Below are positions 1 through 6,053 of a stretch of 17,289 nucleotides of DNA, piece after piece. The DNA lies in NCBI GenBank assembly GCA_900550585.1, contig URST01000048.1, forward strand, positions 1-17,289. Reading direction: 5' to 3'. The translations under genes were made by a program, and so were the position numbers. The notes beneath the pieces were generated by a model. The model was not told the DNA's origin. It worked only from the letters and a program-made list of their open reading frames with translations, and did not search any database. Numbering within the stretch: position 1 is the stretch's first letter; each line of letters starts with the position of its first letter. The DNA is from an uncultured Eubacteriales bacterium. Lineage in GTDB: Bacteria > Bacillota > Clostridia > Oscillospirales > Oscillospiraceae.

Positions 1-2
1 AC

Positions 3-212
3 AACTATCGTCCCCAGTTCTACTTCCGTACCACCGACGTGACCGGCGTCATCACTCTGCCCGAGGGCGTTGAGATGTGCATGCCCGGCGATAACGTCGA
101 CATGAACGTGGAGCTGATCACCCCCATCGCTATCGAGAACGGTCTGCGTTTCGCTATCCGTGAGGGTGGCCGTACCGTCGGTTCCGGTGTCGTTATCGGC
201 ATCGAGGAGTAA
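3..212 (+). CDS. tuf: Elongation factor Tu, C-terminal end (partial)
   Basis: Only the last 69 codons are in the window; the 5' end lies outside. They read NYRPQFYFRTTDVTG..., then the domain 3 pattern MPGDNV, VELITPIAIENGLRFAIREGGRTVGSGVV and a terminal IGIEE. This is the characteristic EF-Tu C-terminus, the beta-barrel that contacts aminoacyl-tRNA and EF-Ts. EF-Tu is the GTPase that delivers aminoacyl-tRNA to the ribosomal A site. Codon use differs from the rest of the window (CGT for Arg, more GGT and GTT), as expected for a very highly expressed gene. A strong terminator follows directly, so this is the end of its operon. Identity is essentially certain. Confidence 0.98.
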   Translation, partial: NYRPQFYFRTTDVTGVITLPEGVEMCMPGDNVDMNVELITPIAIENGLRFAIREGGRTVGSGVVIGIEE

Positions 213-243
213 TTCCTGCCGAGGGAACGGATCAGATGATCTG

Positions 244-278
244 AAAAAGGAGACACGCGCAAGCGTGTCTCCTTTTTT
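244..278 (+). terminator. Rho-independent terminator of tuf
   Basis: A perfect stem pairs GGAGACACGC (249-258) with its complement (263-272) around a GCAA (GNRA-type) tetraloop. It is flanked by an A-run at 244-248 and a T-run at 273-278. The A/T flanks extend the stem and could let it work in both directions. It lies 31 bases after the tuf stop codon. Confidence 0.95.
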
Positions 279-301
279 GCGCGTTGACAGGAGCAGACCC
301 C

Positions 302-354
302 GCCGCACATGACAGGGGCCGCGCACAGCATGCGCGGCCCCTGTCATGTGCGGC
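302..354. repeat. Perfect 24-bp inverted repeat (5-base loop)
   Basis: Positions 302-325 are the exact reverse complement of 331-354, with loop CAGCA at 326-330. The arms are GC-rich and no T-run follows on either strand, so this is not a canonical intrinsic terminator. It sits between the tuf terminator and the stop codon of the convergent minus-strand gene. It may act as a barrier to transcription from that gene or as an RNA-stabilising 3' end. That role is inference; the symmetry is read directly from the sequence. The sequence on to 428 holds no gene that I can support. Confidence 0.85.
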
Positions 355-387
355 ATCGCTGCGGCCGTGCAGTCCATGCTGTGCAGG

Positions 388-412
388 ATGCCGCCTTTAC
401 AGCGGGCGGCAT
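388..412 (-). repeat. Short hairpin downstream of the DUF4830 gene
   Basis: ATGCCGCC (388-395) is the reverse complement of GGCGGCAT (405-412), with a 9-base loop. It lies 16 bases beyond the stop codon of the minus-strand gene. There is no T-run, so termination here is only possible, not shown. Confidence 0.35.
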
Positions 413-428
413 AGCAGGCGGGAGCACC

Positions 429-902
429 TCAGCCGCGTTCCGGGAAGGTCAGCACGGTCTGGAAACCGTTTTCGCCGGTGGCGATGATGTCGCCGCCCAC
501 CAGTCTGTCATCGCAGAGGAACAGGTTGGCCTGCACCCCATCGGGCACCTCCGGATAGTTGGCGACGGTGTAGGTAAAGCGGCGGACGGTCTGGCCGGCG
601 CAGTCGCCGAAGGGCAGGCCCTGCTCCTCCTGCAGCTTCAGGTAGTCGCTCCACTGGGGCTTCAGGTCCTCCGGCAGCTGGAGGTCCAGCGTTTCCACCG
701 GCTCCGGCGATACCTGCCAGCCCAGTTCCTGCAGGTAGGCCACGCGCTGGTCGTTGGTGGCAAGGGAGATCTCTTTACAGGGCGTGCTGCTGTGGAAACA
801 GCCGGCCAGCAGCAGGGTCATGCCGGTGACAAGCACCAGTGCGGCGGCAGTCAGCAGGAGTTTCCGGCGTGTAAAGCGCATATGGATAACGTACAAGTTC
901 AT
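429..902 (-). CDS. DUF4830-type lipoprotein
   Basis: A predicted lipoprotein of 157 residues. A basic N-terminus (RFTRRK) precedes a hydrophobic segment (about residues 15-33) ending in the lipobox LLAGC with Cys35, so export and lipid anchoring at the outer face of the membrane are expected. The mature part resembles my recollection of the DUF4830 family: 'QRVAYLQELGWQVSPEP', then LQEEQGLPFGDCAGQTVRRFTYTVANYP and a late D-R-L-V-G-G-D motif. No function is established for that family. An in-frame GTG lies one codon upstream (905); the ATG at 902 is preferred because GGTGAG precedes it at a normal distance. The gene stands alone and diverges from rsuA. The lipoprotein call is firm; the family call rests on pattern memory. 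Confidence 0.8.
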   Translation of the reverse strand: MNLYVIHMRFTRRKLLLTAAALVLVTGMTLLLAGCFHSSTPCKEISLATNDQRVAYLQELGWQVSPEPVETLDLQLPEDLKPQWSDYLKLQEEQGLPFGDCAGQTVRRFTYTVANYPEVPDGVQANLFLCDDRLVGGDIIATGENGFQTVLTFPERG

Positions 903-923
903 CACCTCTCACCAATTTTATAT

Positions 924-951
924 TTGTATTTCGGCGGGGATATGCTACAAT
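924..951 (+). promoter_or_regulatory. Probable rsuA promoter (extended -10)
   Basis: TTGTAT (924-929), a 16-base spacer and TACAAT (946-951) carrying the extended -10 dinucleotide TG at 943-944. The -35 is weak and the -10 good. It lies 29 bases before the rsuA start. The same AT-rich patch on the other strand has TTGTAG, 16 bases, then TACAAA, a weak candidate for the divergent lipoprotein gene, so the two promoters may overlap. Confidence 0.55.
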
Positions 952-980
952 CAGAAAAATGGCGGAGAGGAGGCGGCGGT

Positions 981-1694
981 ATGGAGCGTTTGGACAAGGT
1001 ACTGGCCGGTACGGGCCGGTGGTCGCGGCGGGAGGTGAAGCTGCTGGTGCGGCAGGGACAGGTGCGGGTCAACGGCATGGCGACGTCCTCCGCCGAGGAG
1101 AAGGTGGATCCGGAGACGGCGGTCATCCTTGTGGCCGGCGAGCCGGTGCGGCTGCAGAAATTCACCTATGTGATGCTGCACAAGCCGGCGGGGGTGCTGT
1201 CCGCCACCGAGGACCGGCGGCAGGAGACGGTGCTGGAGTTGCTGCCCCAGGAGCTGCGGCGGCGGGGACTGTCGCCGGTGGGGCGGCTGGACAAGGACAC
1301 GGAGGGACTGCTGCTCCTGACGGATGACGGGGAGCTGGCCCACCGGCTGCTGAGTCCGAAGAACCATGTGGATAAGCGGTACTATGCCCGGGTGGATGGG
1401 CCGCTGGGGCCGGCGGACGCGGCGGCCTTCGCGGCGGGCATGACACTGGCGGACGGGTTGGAATGCCTGCCGGCGGGACTGGAGCTACTTGGGCCGGGGG
1501 AGTGCATCGTGACGCTGCGGGAGGGAAAATTCCACCAGGTGAAGCGGATGCTGGCAGCCCGGGGTGCGCCGGTGCTGTATCTGAAGCGGCTGTCCATGGG
1601 GCCGCTGGCGCTGGACGAGACGCTGGCGCCCGGCGCGTTCCGGGAGTTGACGGCGGGGGAGACAGCGGCGCTGCGGGCCGCGGCGAGATTGTGA
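981..1694 (+). CDS. rsuA: 16S rRNA pseudouridine synthase, RsuA/RluB family
   Basis: Isomerises a specific uridine to pseudouridine in rRNA; the RsuA branch acts on U516 of 16S rRNA. The protein has 237 residues, close to the usual length of about 230. An N-terminal S4 RNA-binding domain (about 1-48: MERLDKVLAGTGRWSRREVK... VRQGQVRVNG) is followed by the catalytic domain. Its GRLDKDTEGLLLLTDDG motif begins at Gly101, and Asp104 is the expected nucleophile. The later SPKNHVDKRYYARVDGPL, EGKFHQVKRML and LAPGAFRELT segments align by eye with RsuA rather than RluB. The ATG at 981 is chosen over upstream in-frame codons because GGAGAGGAGG lies 7 bases ahead of it. It appears monocistronic, transcribed from the promoter just upstream. 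RluB/RluF-type specificity cannot be fully excluded. Confidence 0.9.
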   Translation: MERLDKVLAGTGRWSRREVKLLVRQGQVRVNGMATSSAEEKVDPETAVILVAGEPVRLQKFTYVMLHKPAGVLSATEDRRQETVLELLPQELRRRGLSPVGRLDKDTEGLLLLTDDGELAHRLLSPKNHVDKRYYARVDGPLGPADAAAFAAGMTLADGLECLPAGLELLGPGECIVTLREGKFHQVKRMLAARGAPVLYLKRLSMGPLALDETLAPGAFRELTAGETAALRAAARL

Positions 1695-1754
1695 TTATTT
1701 CGACAGAACAACAAAAAACGCGACATATTTTTTGTGGAAAAGAGAAAAAAATAC

Positions 1755-1783
1755 TTGCAAAATCGTCATAGTGACGATATAAT
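1755..1783 (+). promoter_or_regulatory. Strong sigma-A promoter of the CdaR-like regulator gene
   Basis: TTGCAA (1755-1760), a 17-base spacer and a perfect TATAAT (1778-1783). An AT-rich, A-tract-bearing stretch (1709-1754) lies upstream and could serve as an UP-like element. The coding start is 63 bases after the -10. The spacer contains a palindrome, listed separately. Confidence 0.85.
1762..1778. promoter_or_regulatory. Operator-like palindrome within the promoter spacer
   Basis: ATCGTCA (1762-1768) and TGACGAT (1772-1778) are perfect inverted repeats separated by TAG. They fill nearly the whole space between the -35 and -10 boxes and include the first T of the -10. A protein bound here would block RNA polymerase, so it looks like a repressor site. 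Autoregulation by the adjacent regulator is possible but unproven. Confidence 0.55.
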
Positions 1784-1845
1784 AGGAGCATCGGCTTGAC
1801 AGATTGCACAAAATACCTACGCGAGGTTCGCAGGAGGAAGTCGTT

Positions 1846-2940
1846 ATGTCGGGAAGAATTTTTCAGAATGTGGTACTGCAATTCAAGGAGACGACGGATC
1901 GCACCATCGGCGTCATTGACGCGGATGGCACGGTGATCGCCTGCAGCGAGCTGACGGGTATCGGTAAGAAGTGGACCAAGTATGTGGAGCCGATCGCCGC
2001 GGCGGAGGGCGCCTGCATCACGCTGGAGGGCCGGACCTTCAAGGCGCTGCCCAGCTGGGGCACCCATTTCGACTACGCGGTGTTTGCCAGCGGCGACGAC
2101 AGCATGAGCCGCACGGTGTGCGCCATGGCCGCCGTGTCCCTCAACGCCGCCAAGAGCTACTACGAGGAGAAGCACGACAAGGGCTCCTTCATCAAGAACA
2201 TCATTTCGGACAACATCCTCATCAGCGACATCTACATGCGGGCCAAGGAGCTGCATGTGGCGGCGGAGACGGCCCGGGGCGTGTTTGTCATCCGGCCTGT
2301 GGACGACCGGCTGGAGACGGTGCCCGTGGACGTGATCCAGGGGCTGTTCCCCGACCGGCAGAACGACTTCGTCATCAGCGTGGGTGAGCAGGACGTGGCA
2401 CTGATCCACCAGATGGACGAGAACGCCGGCGCCAAGGATCTGGAGGCGGTGGCCCAACGCATCGAGGAGGCCCTGCGGGTGGACGGCGAGAGCTGTGTGT
2501 TCGTGGGCATCGGCACGCTGGCGCTGCATCTGCGGGATCTGGCCAAGAGCTACAAGGAGGCGCAGATCGCCATTGAGGTGGGCAAGGTATTTGATACCGA
2601 GCGCTACGTCATCAACTACGAAAATCTGGGCATCGGACGCCTGATCTACCAGCTGCCCACCACCCTGTGCGAGATGTTCCTGCAGGAGGTCTTTAAGAAG
2701 AACCCCATCGACGCGCTGGATCAGGAGACGCTGTTCACCATCTACAAGTTCTTTGAGAACAATCTGAACGTGTCGGAGACGGCGCGGAAGCTGTTCGTCC
2801 ACCGGAACACGCTGGTGTACCGGCTGGAGAAGATCAAGAAGCTGACGGGCCTGGACCTGCGGGAGTTCGACGATGCCATCACCTTCAAGGTGGCGCTGAT
2901 GGTCAAGAAGTACCTGACCAGCCGCGGCATCGACGCATAA
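1846..2940 (+). CDS. CdaR/PucR-like transcriptional regulator
   Basis: A protein of 364 residues with a C-terminal PucR/CdaR-type helix-turn-helix at about 302-355 (FFENNLNVSETARKLFVHRN followed by TLVYRLEKIKKLTG). This is the domain found in sugar-diacid and purine-catabolism regulators. Residues about 150-285 look like the degenerate GGDEF-like middle domain common in such proteins (VFVGIGTLALHLRDLAKSYKEAQIAIEVGK). The N-terminal 130 residues (GVIDADGTVIACSELTGIG...) resemble a ligand-sensing domain, but I cannot name the ligand. The ATG at 1846 is preferred over the in-frame TTG at 1804 because AGGAGG lies 8 bases upstream. A promoter with an internal palindrome precedes it and a terminator follows, so it is a single-gene unit. 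No catabolic genes lie nearby, so it may control something other than sugar diacids, possibly itself or the cell-wall operon downstream. Confidence 0.85.
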   Translation: MSGRIFQNVVLQFKETTDRTIGVIDADGTVIACSELTGIGKKWTKYVEPIAAAEGACITLEGRTFKALPSWGTHFDYAVFASGDDSMSRTVCAMAAVSLNAAKSYYEEKHDKGSFIKNIISDNILISDIYMRAKELHVAAETARGVFVIRPVDDRLETVPVDVIQGLFPDRQNDFVISVGEQDVALIHQMDENAGAKDLEAVAQRIEEALRVDGESCVFVGIGTLALHLRDLAKSYKEAQIAIEVGKVFDTERYVINYENLGIGRLIYQLPTTLCEMFLQEVFKKNPIDALDQETLFTIYKFFENNLNVSETARKLFVHRNTLVYRLEKIKKLTGLDLREFDDAITFKVALMVKKYLTSRGIDA

Positions 2941-2957
2941 AAGCAACAAGTTTACAT

Positions 2958-2995
2958 AAAAACCGGCATTCGATGTATGCGGATGCCGGTTTTTT
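2958..2995 (+). terminator. Rho-independent terminator after the CdaR-like gene
   Basis: AAAAACCGGCAT (2958-2969) pairs with ATGCCGGTTTTT (2983-2994) around a 13-base loop that can pair further, and a T-run ends at 2995. It begins 18 bases after the stop codon and separates this gene from ftsE. Confidence 0.93.
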
Positions 2996-3064
2996 GGCAT
3001 TTTCTGCGGAAAATGCGCCGGGCAGGGAACCTCCGGAAGGCGGAAAGCGTCAAAAAAAGGACGG

Positions 3065-3101
3065 GGCAAATTAAGGAAATATTCATATCTTTCCTGTTGC
3101 C
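3065..3101. repeat. Interrupted dyad overlapping the ftsE -35 region
   Basis: GGCAA (3065-3069) and AGGAAA (3074-3079) are mirrored as TTTCCT (3090-3095) and TTGCC (3097-3101), with unequal gaps (4 versus 1 base). The right half overlaps the -35 box. It could be a regulator site or chance symmetry in AT-rich DNA. Confidence 0.3.
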
Positions 3102-3125
3102 ATTTTGTAACCATTTATATATAAT
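3097..3125 (+). promoter_or_regulatory. Sigma-A promoter of the ftsEX operon
   Basis: TTGCCA (3097-3102), a 17-base spacer and a perfect TATAAT (3120-3125), 59 bases before the ftsE start. A small GGCCG-AAAA-CGGCC hairpin (3135-3148) lies in the leader just after the expected transcription start. Confidence 0.85.
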
Positions 3126-3184
3126 GGGAATATCGGCCGAAAACGGCCACAAGATGTTGCATTTTGGCGAACAGGAGCAGAGAT

Positions 3185-3862
3185 ATGATCCGTTTGATAG
3201 ACGCAGAAAAGGTGTACGACAACGGGACGCACGCCCTCAAGGGTGTGTCCTTTACCGTGGATGACGGGGAGTTCGTGTTCCTCGTGGGGCCGTCCGGCTC
3301 CGGCAAGTCCACCATTATCAAGCTGCTGACCGGCGAGGTGGTGCCCACGGCGGGCCGCGTTATGGTCAACGGCTTCTCCATGAGCCGCATCTCCGAGCGG
3401 CAGATCCCCTACATGCGCCGCACCATCGGCGTCATTTTTCAGGATTTCCGACTCATCGGCAACAAGACCGTGTACGACAATCTGGCGCTGGCCATGCGGG
3501 CGGTGGGCGCCTCCCCCAGGGAGCTGCGCAGCCGCATCCCCTATGTGCTGGAGCTGGTGGGGCTGGCGGATAAGGAGAACCGCTATCCCGATGAGCTGTC
3601 CGGCGGCGAACAGCAGCGCGTGGCCATCGCCCGGGCGCTGGTGAACAACCCCAGCACCATCGTGGCCGACGAGCCTACCGGCAACCTGGATCCGGGCCGT
3701 TCGCTGGAGATCATGACCCTGCTGGAGCGCATCAACGCGCTGGGCACCACCGTGATCGTGGTGACCCACGAGCGGGGGCTGGTGAACCATTTCAACAAGC
3801 GGATCATCCTGCTCAACGAGGGCCGCGTCATCGGCGACGGCATGGGCAGCTACGAGGTGTAA
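3185..3862 (+). CDS. ftsE: Cell-division ABC transporter ATP-binding protein FtsE
   Basis: The cytoplasmic ATPase of FtsEX, a transporter-like complex that does not move a substrate. It uses ATP binding and hydrolysis to switch on peptidoglycan hydrolases outside the membrane through FtsX. The protein is 225 residues, normal for FtsE. Visible motifs are Walker A GPSGSGKS (35-42), the ABC signature LSGGEQQR (138-145), Walker B IVADEP with Asp162/Glu163, and the switch histidine in VVTHERG. The ATG at 3185 is chosen over the in-frame TTG at 3164 because AGGAG (3173-3177) precedes it by 7 bases and the protein then starts MIRLIDAEKVY, typical of FtsE. ftsX follows after 3 bases, as in most bacteria. 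Confidence 0.97.
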   Translation: MIRLIDAEKVYDNGTHALKGVSFTVDDGEFVFLVGPSGSGKSTIIKLLTGEVVPTAGRVMVNGFSMSRISERQIPYMRRTIGVIFQDFRLIGNKTVYDNLALAMRAVGASPRELRSRIPYVLELVGLADKENRYPDELSGGEQQRVAIARALVNNPSTIVADEPTGNLDPGRSLEIMTLLERINALGTTVIVVTHERGLVNHFNKRIILLNEGRVIGDGMGSYEV

Positions 3863-3865
3863 GGC

Positions 3866-4750
3866 ATGCGGCACGATTTTAAATTTTTTATCCGGGAAGG
3901 CGCGGGGAACATGTTCTCCCACGGGTTCATGTCCTTTGCCGCCATCGGCATCACCGTGGCGTGTCTGCTGATCATGGGCACATTTACGCTGGTAGCGTAC
4001 AACGCCAACGTGAATCTGGCGGATCTTCAGCAGGAGAACGCGGTGCTGGCCTTTGTGGACGATGCGCTGACGGAGTCGGAGGCGCGGGCGCTCCAGACAA
4101 GGATTGAGAATGTGGACAACGTGGCGGACTGCACGTTTATGTCGCGGAATGAGGCCAAGGAGAACTACATCGCCAGGTACGACGGCGACGAGCTGTACGG
4201 CGATCTGCCGGCGGACGTGTTCCGGCACCGGTACGTCATCCATGTGACGGACCCCGACCGCATCATGGAGACAAAGGCCGCGGTGGAGCAGGTGGAGGGC
4301 GTTGCCAAGGCCCGGGCCGACCAGGCGGTGGCCGAGGGCTTTACCACCGCGCGGAACGTGGCGGGCATCATCAGCATCGCGCTGATCGCCATTCTGCTGC
4401 TGGTGTCGGTGTTCATCATCAGCAACACCATCAAGCTGACCACGTTTGACCGGCGGGATGAGATCGCCATTATGAAAATGGTGGGCGCCACCAACGGATT
4501 CATCCGGTGGCCCTTTGTGTACGAGGGCATGCTGCTGGGCCTGTTCAGCGCCGTCATCGCCTTCGGACTGCAGTGGCTGCTGTACACCGCCGTTGCCCGG
4601 GGCATCGGGACCTCCGATACCCTGCAGATCCTGACGGTGGTGCCGTTCGTGAAGATATGGAAGCCGGTGGCGCTGGTATTTCTGGGCGCCGGCATTCTGG
4701 TGGGCGTGGGCGGCAGCCTGACGGCCATCCGCCGGTTCCTGCGGGTATGA
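3866..4750 (+). CDS. ftsX: Cell-division permease-like protein FtsX
   Basis: The membrane partner of FtsE. The 294 residues have the FtsX layout: a cytoplasmic N-terminus, TM1 (about 22-45), a large extracellular loop (about 46-164) that normally binds the hydrolase or its activator, TM2 (165-189), TM3 (221-244) and TM4 (268-289). The FDRRDEIAIMKMVGATNGFIRWPFVYEG segment between TM2 and TM3 is the conserved FtsX cytoplasmic coupling region. It starts 3 bases after ftsE. The ribosome binding site is weak (GAGGTG at the end of ftsE), suggesting translational coupling. The next gene encodes a secreted coiled-coil M23 protein, the expected kind of client. Confidence 0.96.
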   Translation: MRHDFKFFIREGAGNMFSHGFMSFAAIGITVACLLIMGTFTLVAYNANVNLADLQQENAVLAFVDDALTESEARALQTRIENVDNVADCTFMSRNEAKENYIARYDGDELYGDLPADVFRHRYVIHVTDPDRIMETKAAVEQVEGVAKARADQAVAEGFTTARNVAGIISIALIAILLLVSVFIISNTIKLTTFDRRDEIAIMKMVGATNGFIRWPFVYEGMLLGLFSAVIAFGLQWLLYTAVARGIGTSDTLQILTVVPFVKIWKPVALVFLGAGILVGVGGSLTAIRRFLRV

Positions 4751-4769
4751 CAACGGGAGGAGCGTGACC

Positions 4770-5987
4770 ATGAGGAGAGGAAAACGCCTTTTGTGCGGCG
4801 TGCTGGCGCTGCTGATGGGACTGTCGCTGCTGGCGGCGGGCACCGTGCAGCGGGCCTATGCCATCAAGACAGATGAGGAAAAGACCGCCGAGGAGCAGAA
4901 GAAGGCCGAGGAACAGGCACAGCGTCAGGCGGAGATGAATGAGCTGGAAAAAAGAAAGCAGGAGACAAAGGAGCGTATCGCTGAGCTGCAGAAGCAGATC
5001 GCGGAGGCCAAGTCCAAGAAAGAGGACGTGATGGGCACCAAGACCCTGCTGGATCAGCGGAACCAGCTGCTGATGGATCAGATCGGCGACACCCAGGAGC
5101 AGATCGACCTGTACGCCCAGCAGATCACGGAATACGAGGACATGGAGGCGGAGCAGTACGCCCTGTTCTGCCAGCAGGTGCGCAGCGAGGAGGAGCGGGG
5201 CAGTCTGTCCTACTGGTCGGTGCTGTTCAAGGCCACCAGCATCTCCGACCTGCTGAACCGGCTGGAGTTCGTCAACGAGGTGGCGGAGTACGACCGGAAC
5301 CTCATTGAGGCCATCCGCCAGACACGGGAGAACATCAAGACAGAAAAGGCCGCCATGGAGGAGCAGGAGCAGCTGCTGGCCAAGCAGCAGGATGAGCTGC
5401 AGCAGCAGGTGGACGAGGCGGCAGCGCTGATCGCCGAGTACGCCGCCACCCAGAAGGGCTATGAGGAGCTGGCGGCTGCGGAGGAGAAGGAGGCCCAGGA
5501 GATCGAGTCCCAGATCAAGAAGCTGCTGGAGACCTCCGACGTGACCCCCAGCCCCGGCGGCTTCATCTGGCCGGTGAGCACCAGCAAGATCATCACGTCG
5601 CCCATGGGCGGACGTGTGTCCCCCGGCGGTATCGGCAGCACCAATCACCGGGGCGTGGATATCGGCGGCGTGGGCACCACCAGCGCGGCCATGGCCACCA
5701 AGGCGGGCAAGGTCATTCTGGCCAAGACCGTGGTGTACGGCTCCTATGGCGGCAGCGGCTACGGCAACTATGTGGTGGTGGATCACGGCGGCGGCTATAC
5801 CACGCTGTACGCCCATCTGACATCTGTCTCCGTCAGCGTGGGACAGATGGTGGGACAGGGCGACACGGTGGGCATCACCGGCTCCACCGGCAACTCCACC
5901 GGCCCCCACCTGCACTACGAGGTGATGATCAACGGCGTGAACCAGAACCCGCTGGACTACCTGCCGGGCTACATCGCACGGTGGTAA
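4770..5987 (+). CDS. Secreted coiled-coil M23 (LytM) murein endopeptidase, probable FtsEX client
   Basis: A predicted cell-wall hydrolase of 405 residues. It starts with a signal peptide (basic MRRGKR, hydrophobic core, cleavage probably after AYA, residue 31). A long Glu/Gln/Lys-rich coiled coil follows (about 32-250), then a short Pro/Gly linker and a C-terminal M23 domain (about 265-400). The zinc and catalytic residues of LytM enzymes are all present: His293 and Asp297 (NHRGVDIG), His349 (TLYAHL), and His380/His382 (GPHLHYE). It is therefore likely an active peptidase, unlike E. coli EnvC, which activates amidases through a degenerate domain. The layout resembles EnvC and the coiled-coil hydrolases PcsB and CwlO that FtsEX controls. 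The ATG at 4770 is preferred over GTG 4764 because GGGAGG is 9 bases upstream. It lies 19 bases after ftsX and is closed by a terminator. Confidence 0.93.
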   Translation: MRRGKRLLCGVLALLMGLSLLAAGTVQRAYAIKTDEEKTAEEQKKAEEQAQRQAEMNELEKRKQETKERIAELQKQIAEAKSKKEDVMGTKTLLDQRNQLLMDQIGDTQEQIDLYAQQITEYEDMEAEQYALFCQQVRSEEERGSLSYWSVLFKATSISDLLNRLEFVNEVAEYDRNLIEAIRQTRENIKTEKAAMEEQEQLLAKQQDELQQQVDEAAALIAEYAATQKGYEELAAAEEKEAQEIESQIKKLLETSDVTPSPGGFIWPVSTSKIITSPMGGRVSPGGIGSTNHRGVDIGGVGTTSAAMATKAGKVILAKTVVYGSYGGSGYGNYVVVDHGGGYTTLYAHLTSVSVSVGQMVGQGDTVGITGSTGNSTGPHLHYEVMINGVNQNPLDYLPGYIARW

Positions 5988-6001
5988 CCTTCGACATACC
6001 G

Positions 6002-6038
6002 AAAAGCTCTGCATCATACCATGATGCAGAGCTTTTTT
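6002..6038 (+). terminator. Rho-independent terminator of the ftsEX operon
   Basis: A perfect 16-bp stem (6002-6017 with 6021-6036) has a 3-base loop ACC and a T-run at 6033-6038. It begins 14 bases after the M23 stop codon. The next gene's ribosome binding site starts only a few bases later. Confidence 0.95.
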
Positions 6039-6053
6039 GCGTGGAGGCGGCGT

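Noticed and set aside
284..312. TTGACA at 284-289 after the tuf terminator, as a possible promoter -35
   Set aside because: No -10-like hexamer occurs at 16-18 bases; the region there is GC-rich and part of the inverted repeat.
309..980. Long plus-strand frame running into rsuA from 309
   Set aside because: It crosses the minus-strand lipoprotein gene, lacks a ribosome binding site, and the S4 domain of RsuA starts cleanly at 981.
1711..1735. ACAAAAAA / TTTTTTGT inverted repeat after rsuA as a terminator
   Set aside because: The stem is almost entirely A-T and weak, with no GC core. It is more likely part of the AT-rich promoter upstream region.
1162..3114. Very long minus-strand frame opposite rsuA and the CdaR-like gene
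   Set aside because: It is a by-product of GC-rich codon bias: composition is His/Gln/Arg/Leu-rich with no recognisable motif, and it spans two clear genes and a terminator.
6021..6053. ATG codons at 6021 and 6024 as the start of the unknown gene
   Set aside because: They lie in the 3' arm of the terminator stem without a Shine-Dalgarno; the ATG at 6054 has GGAGG at proper spacing.
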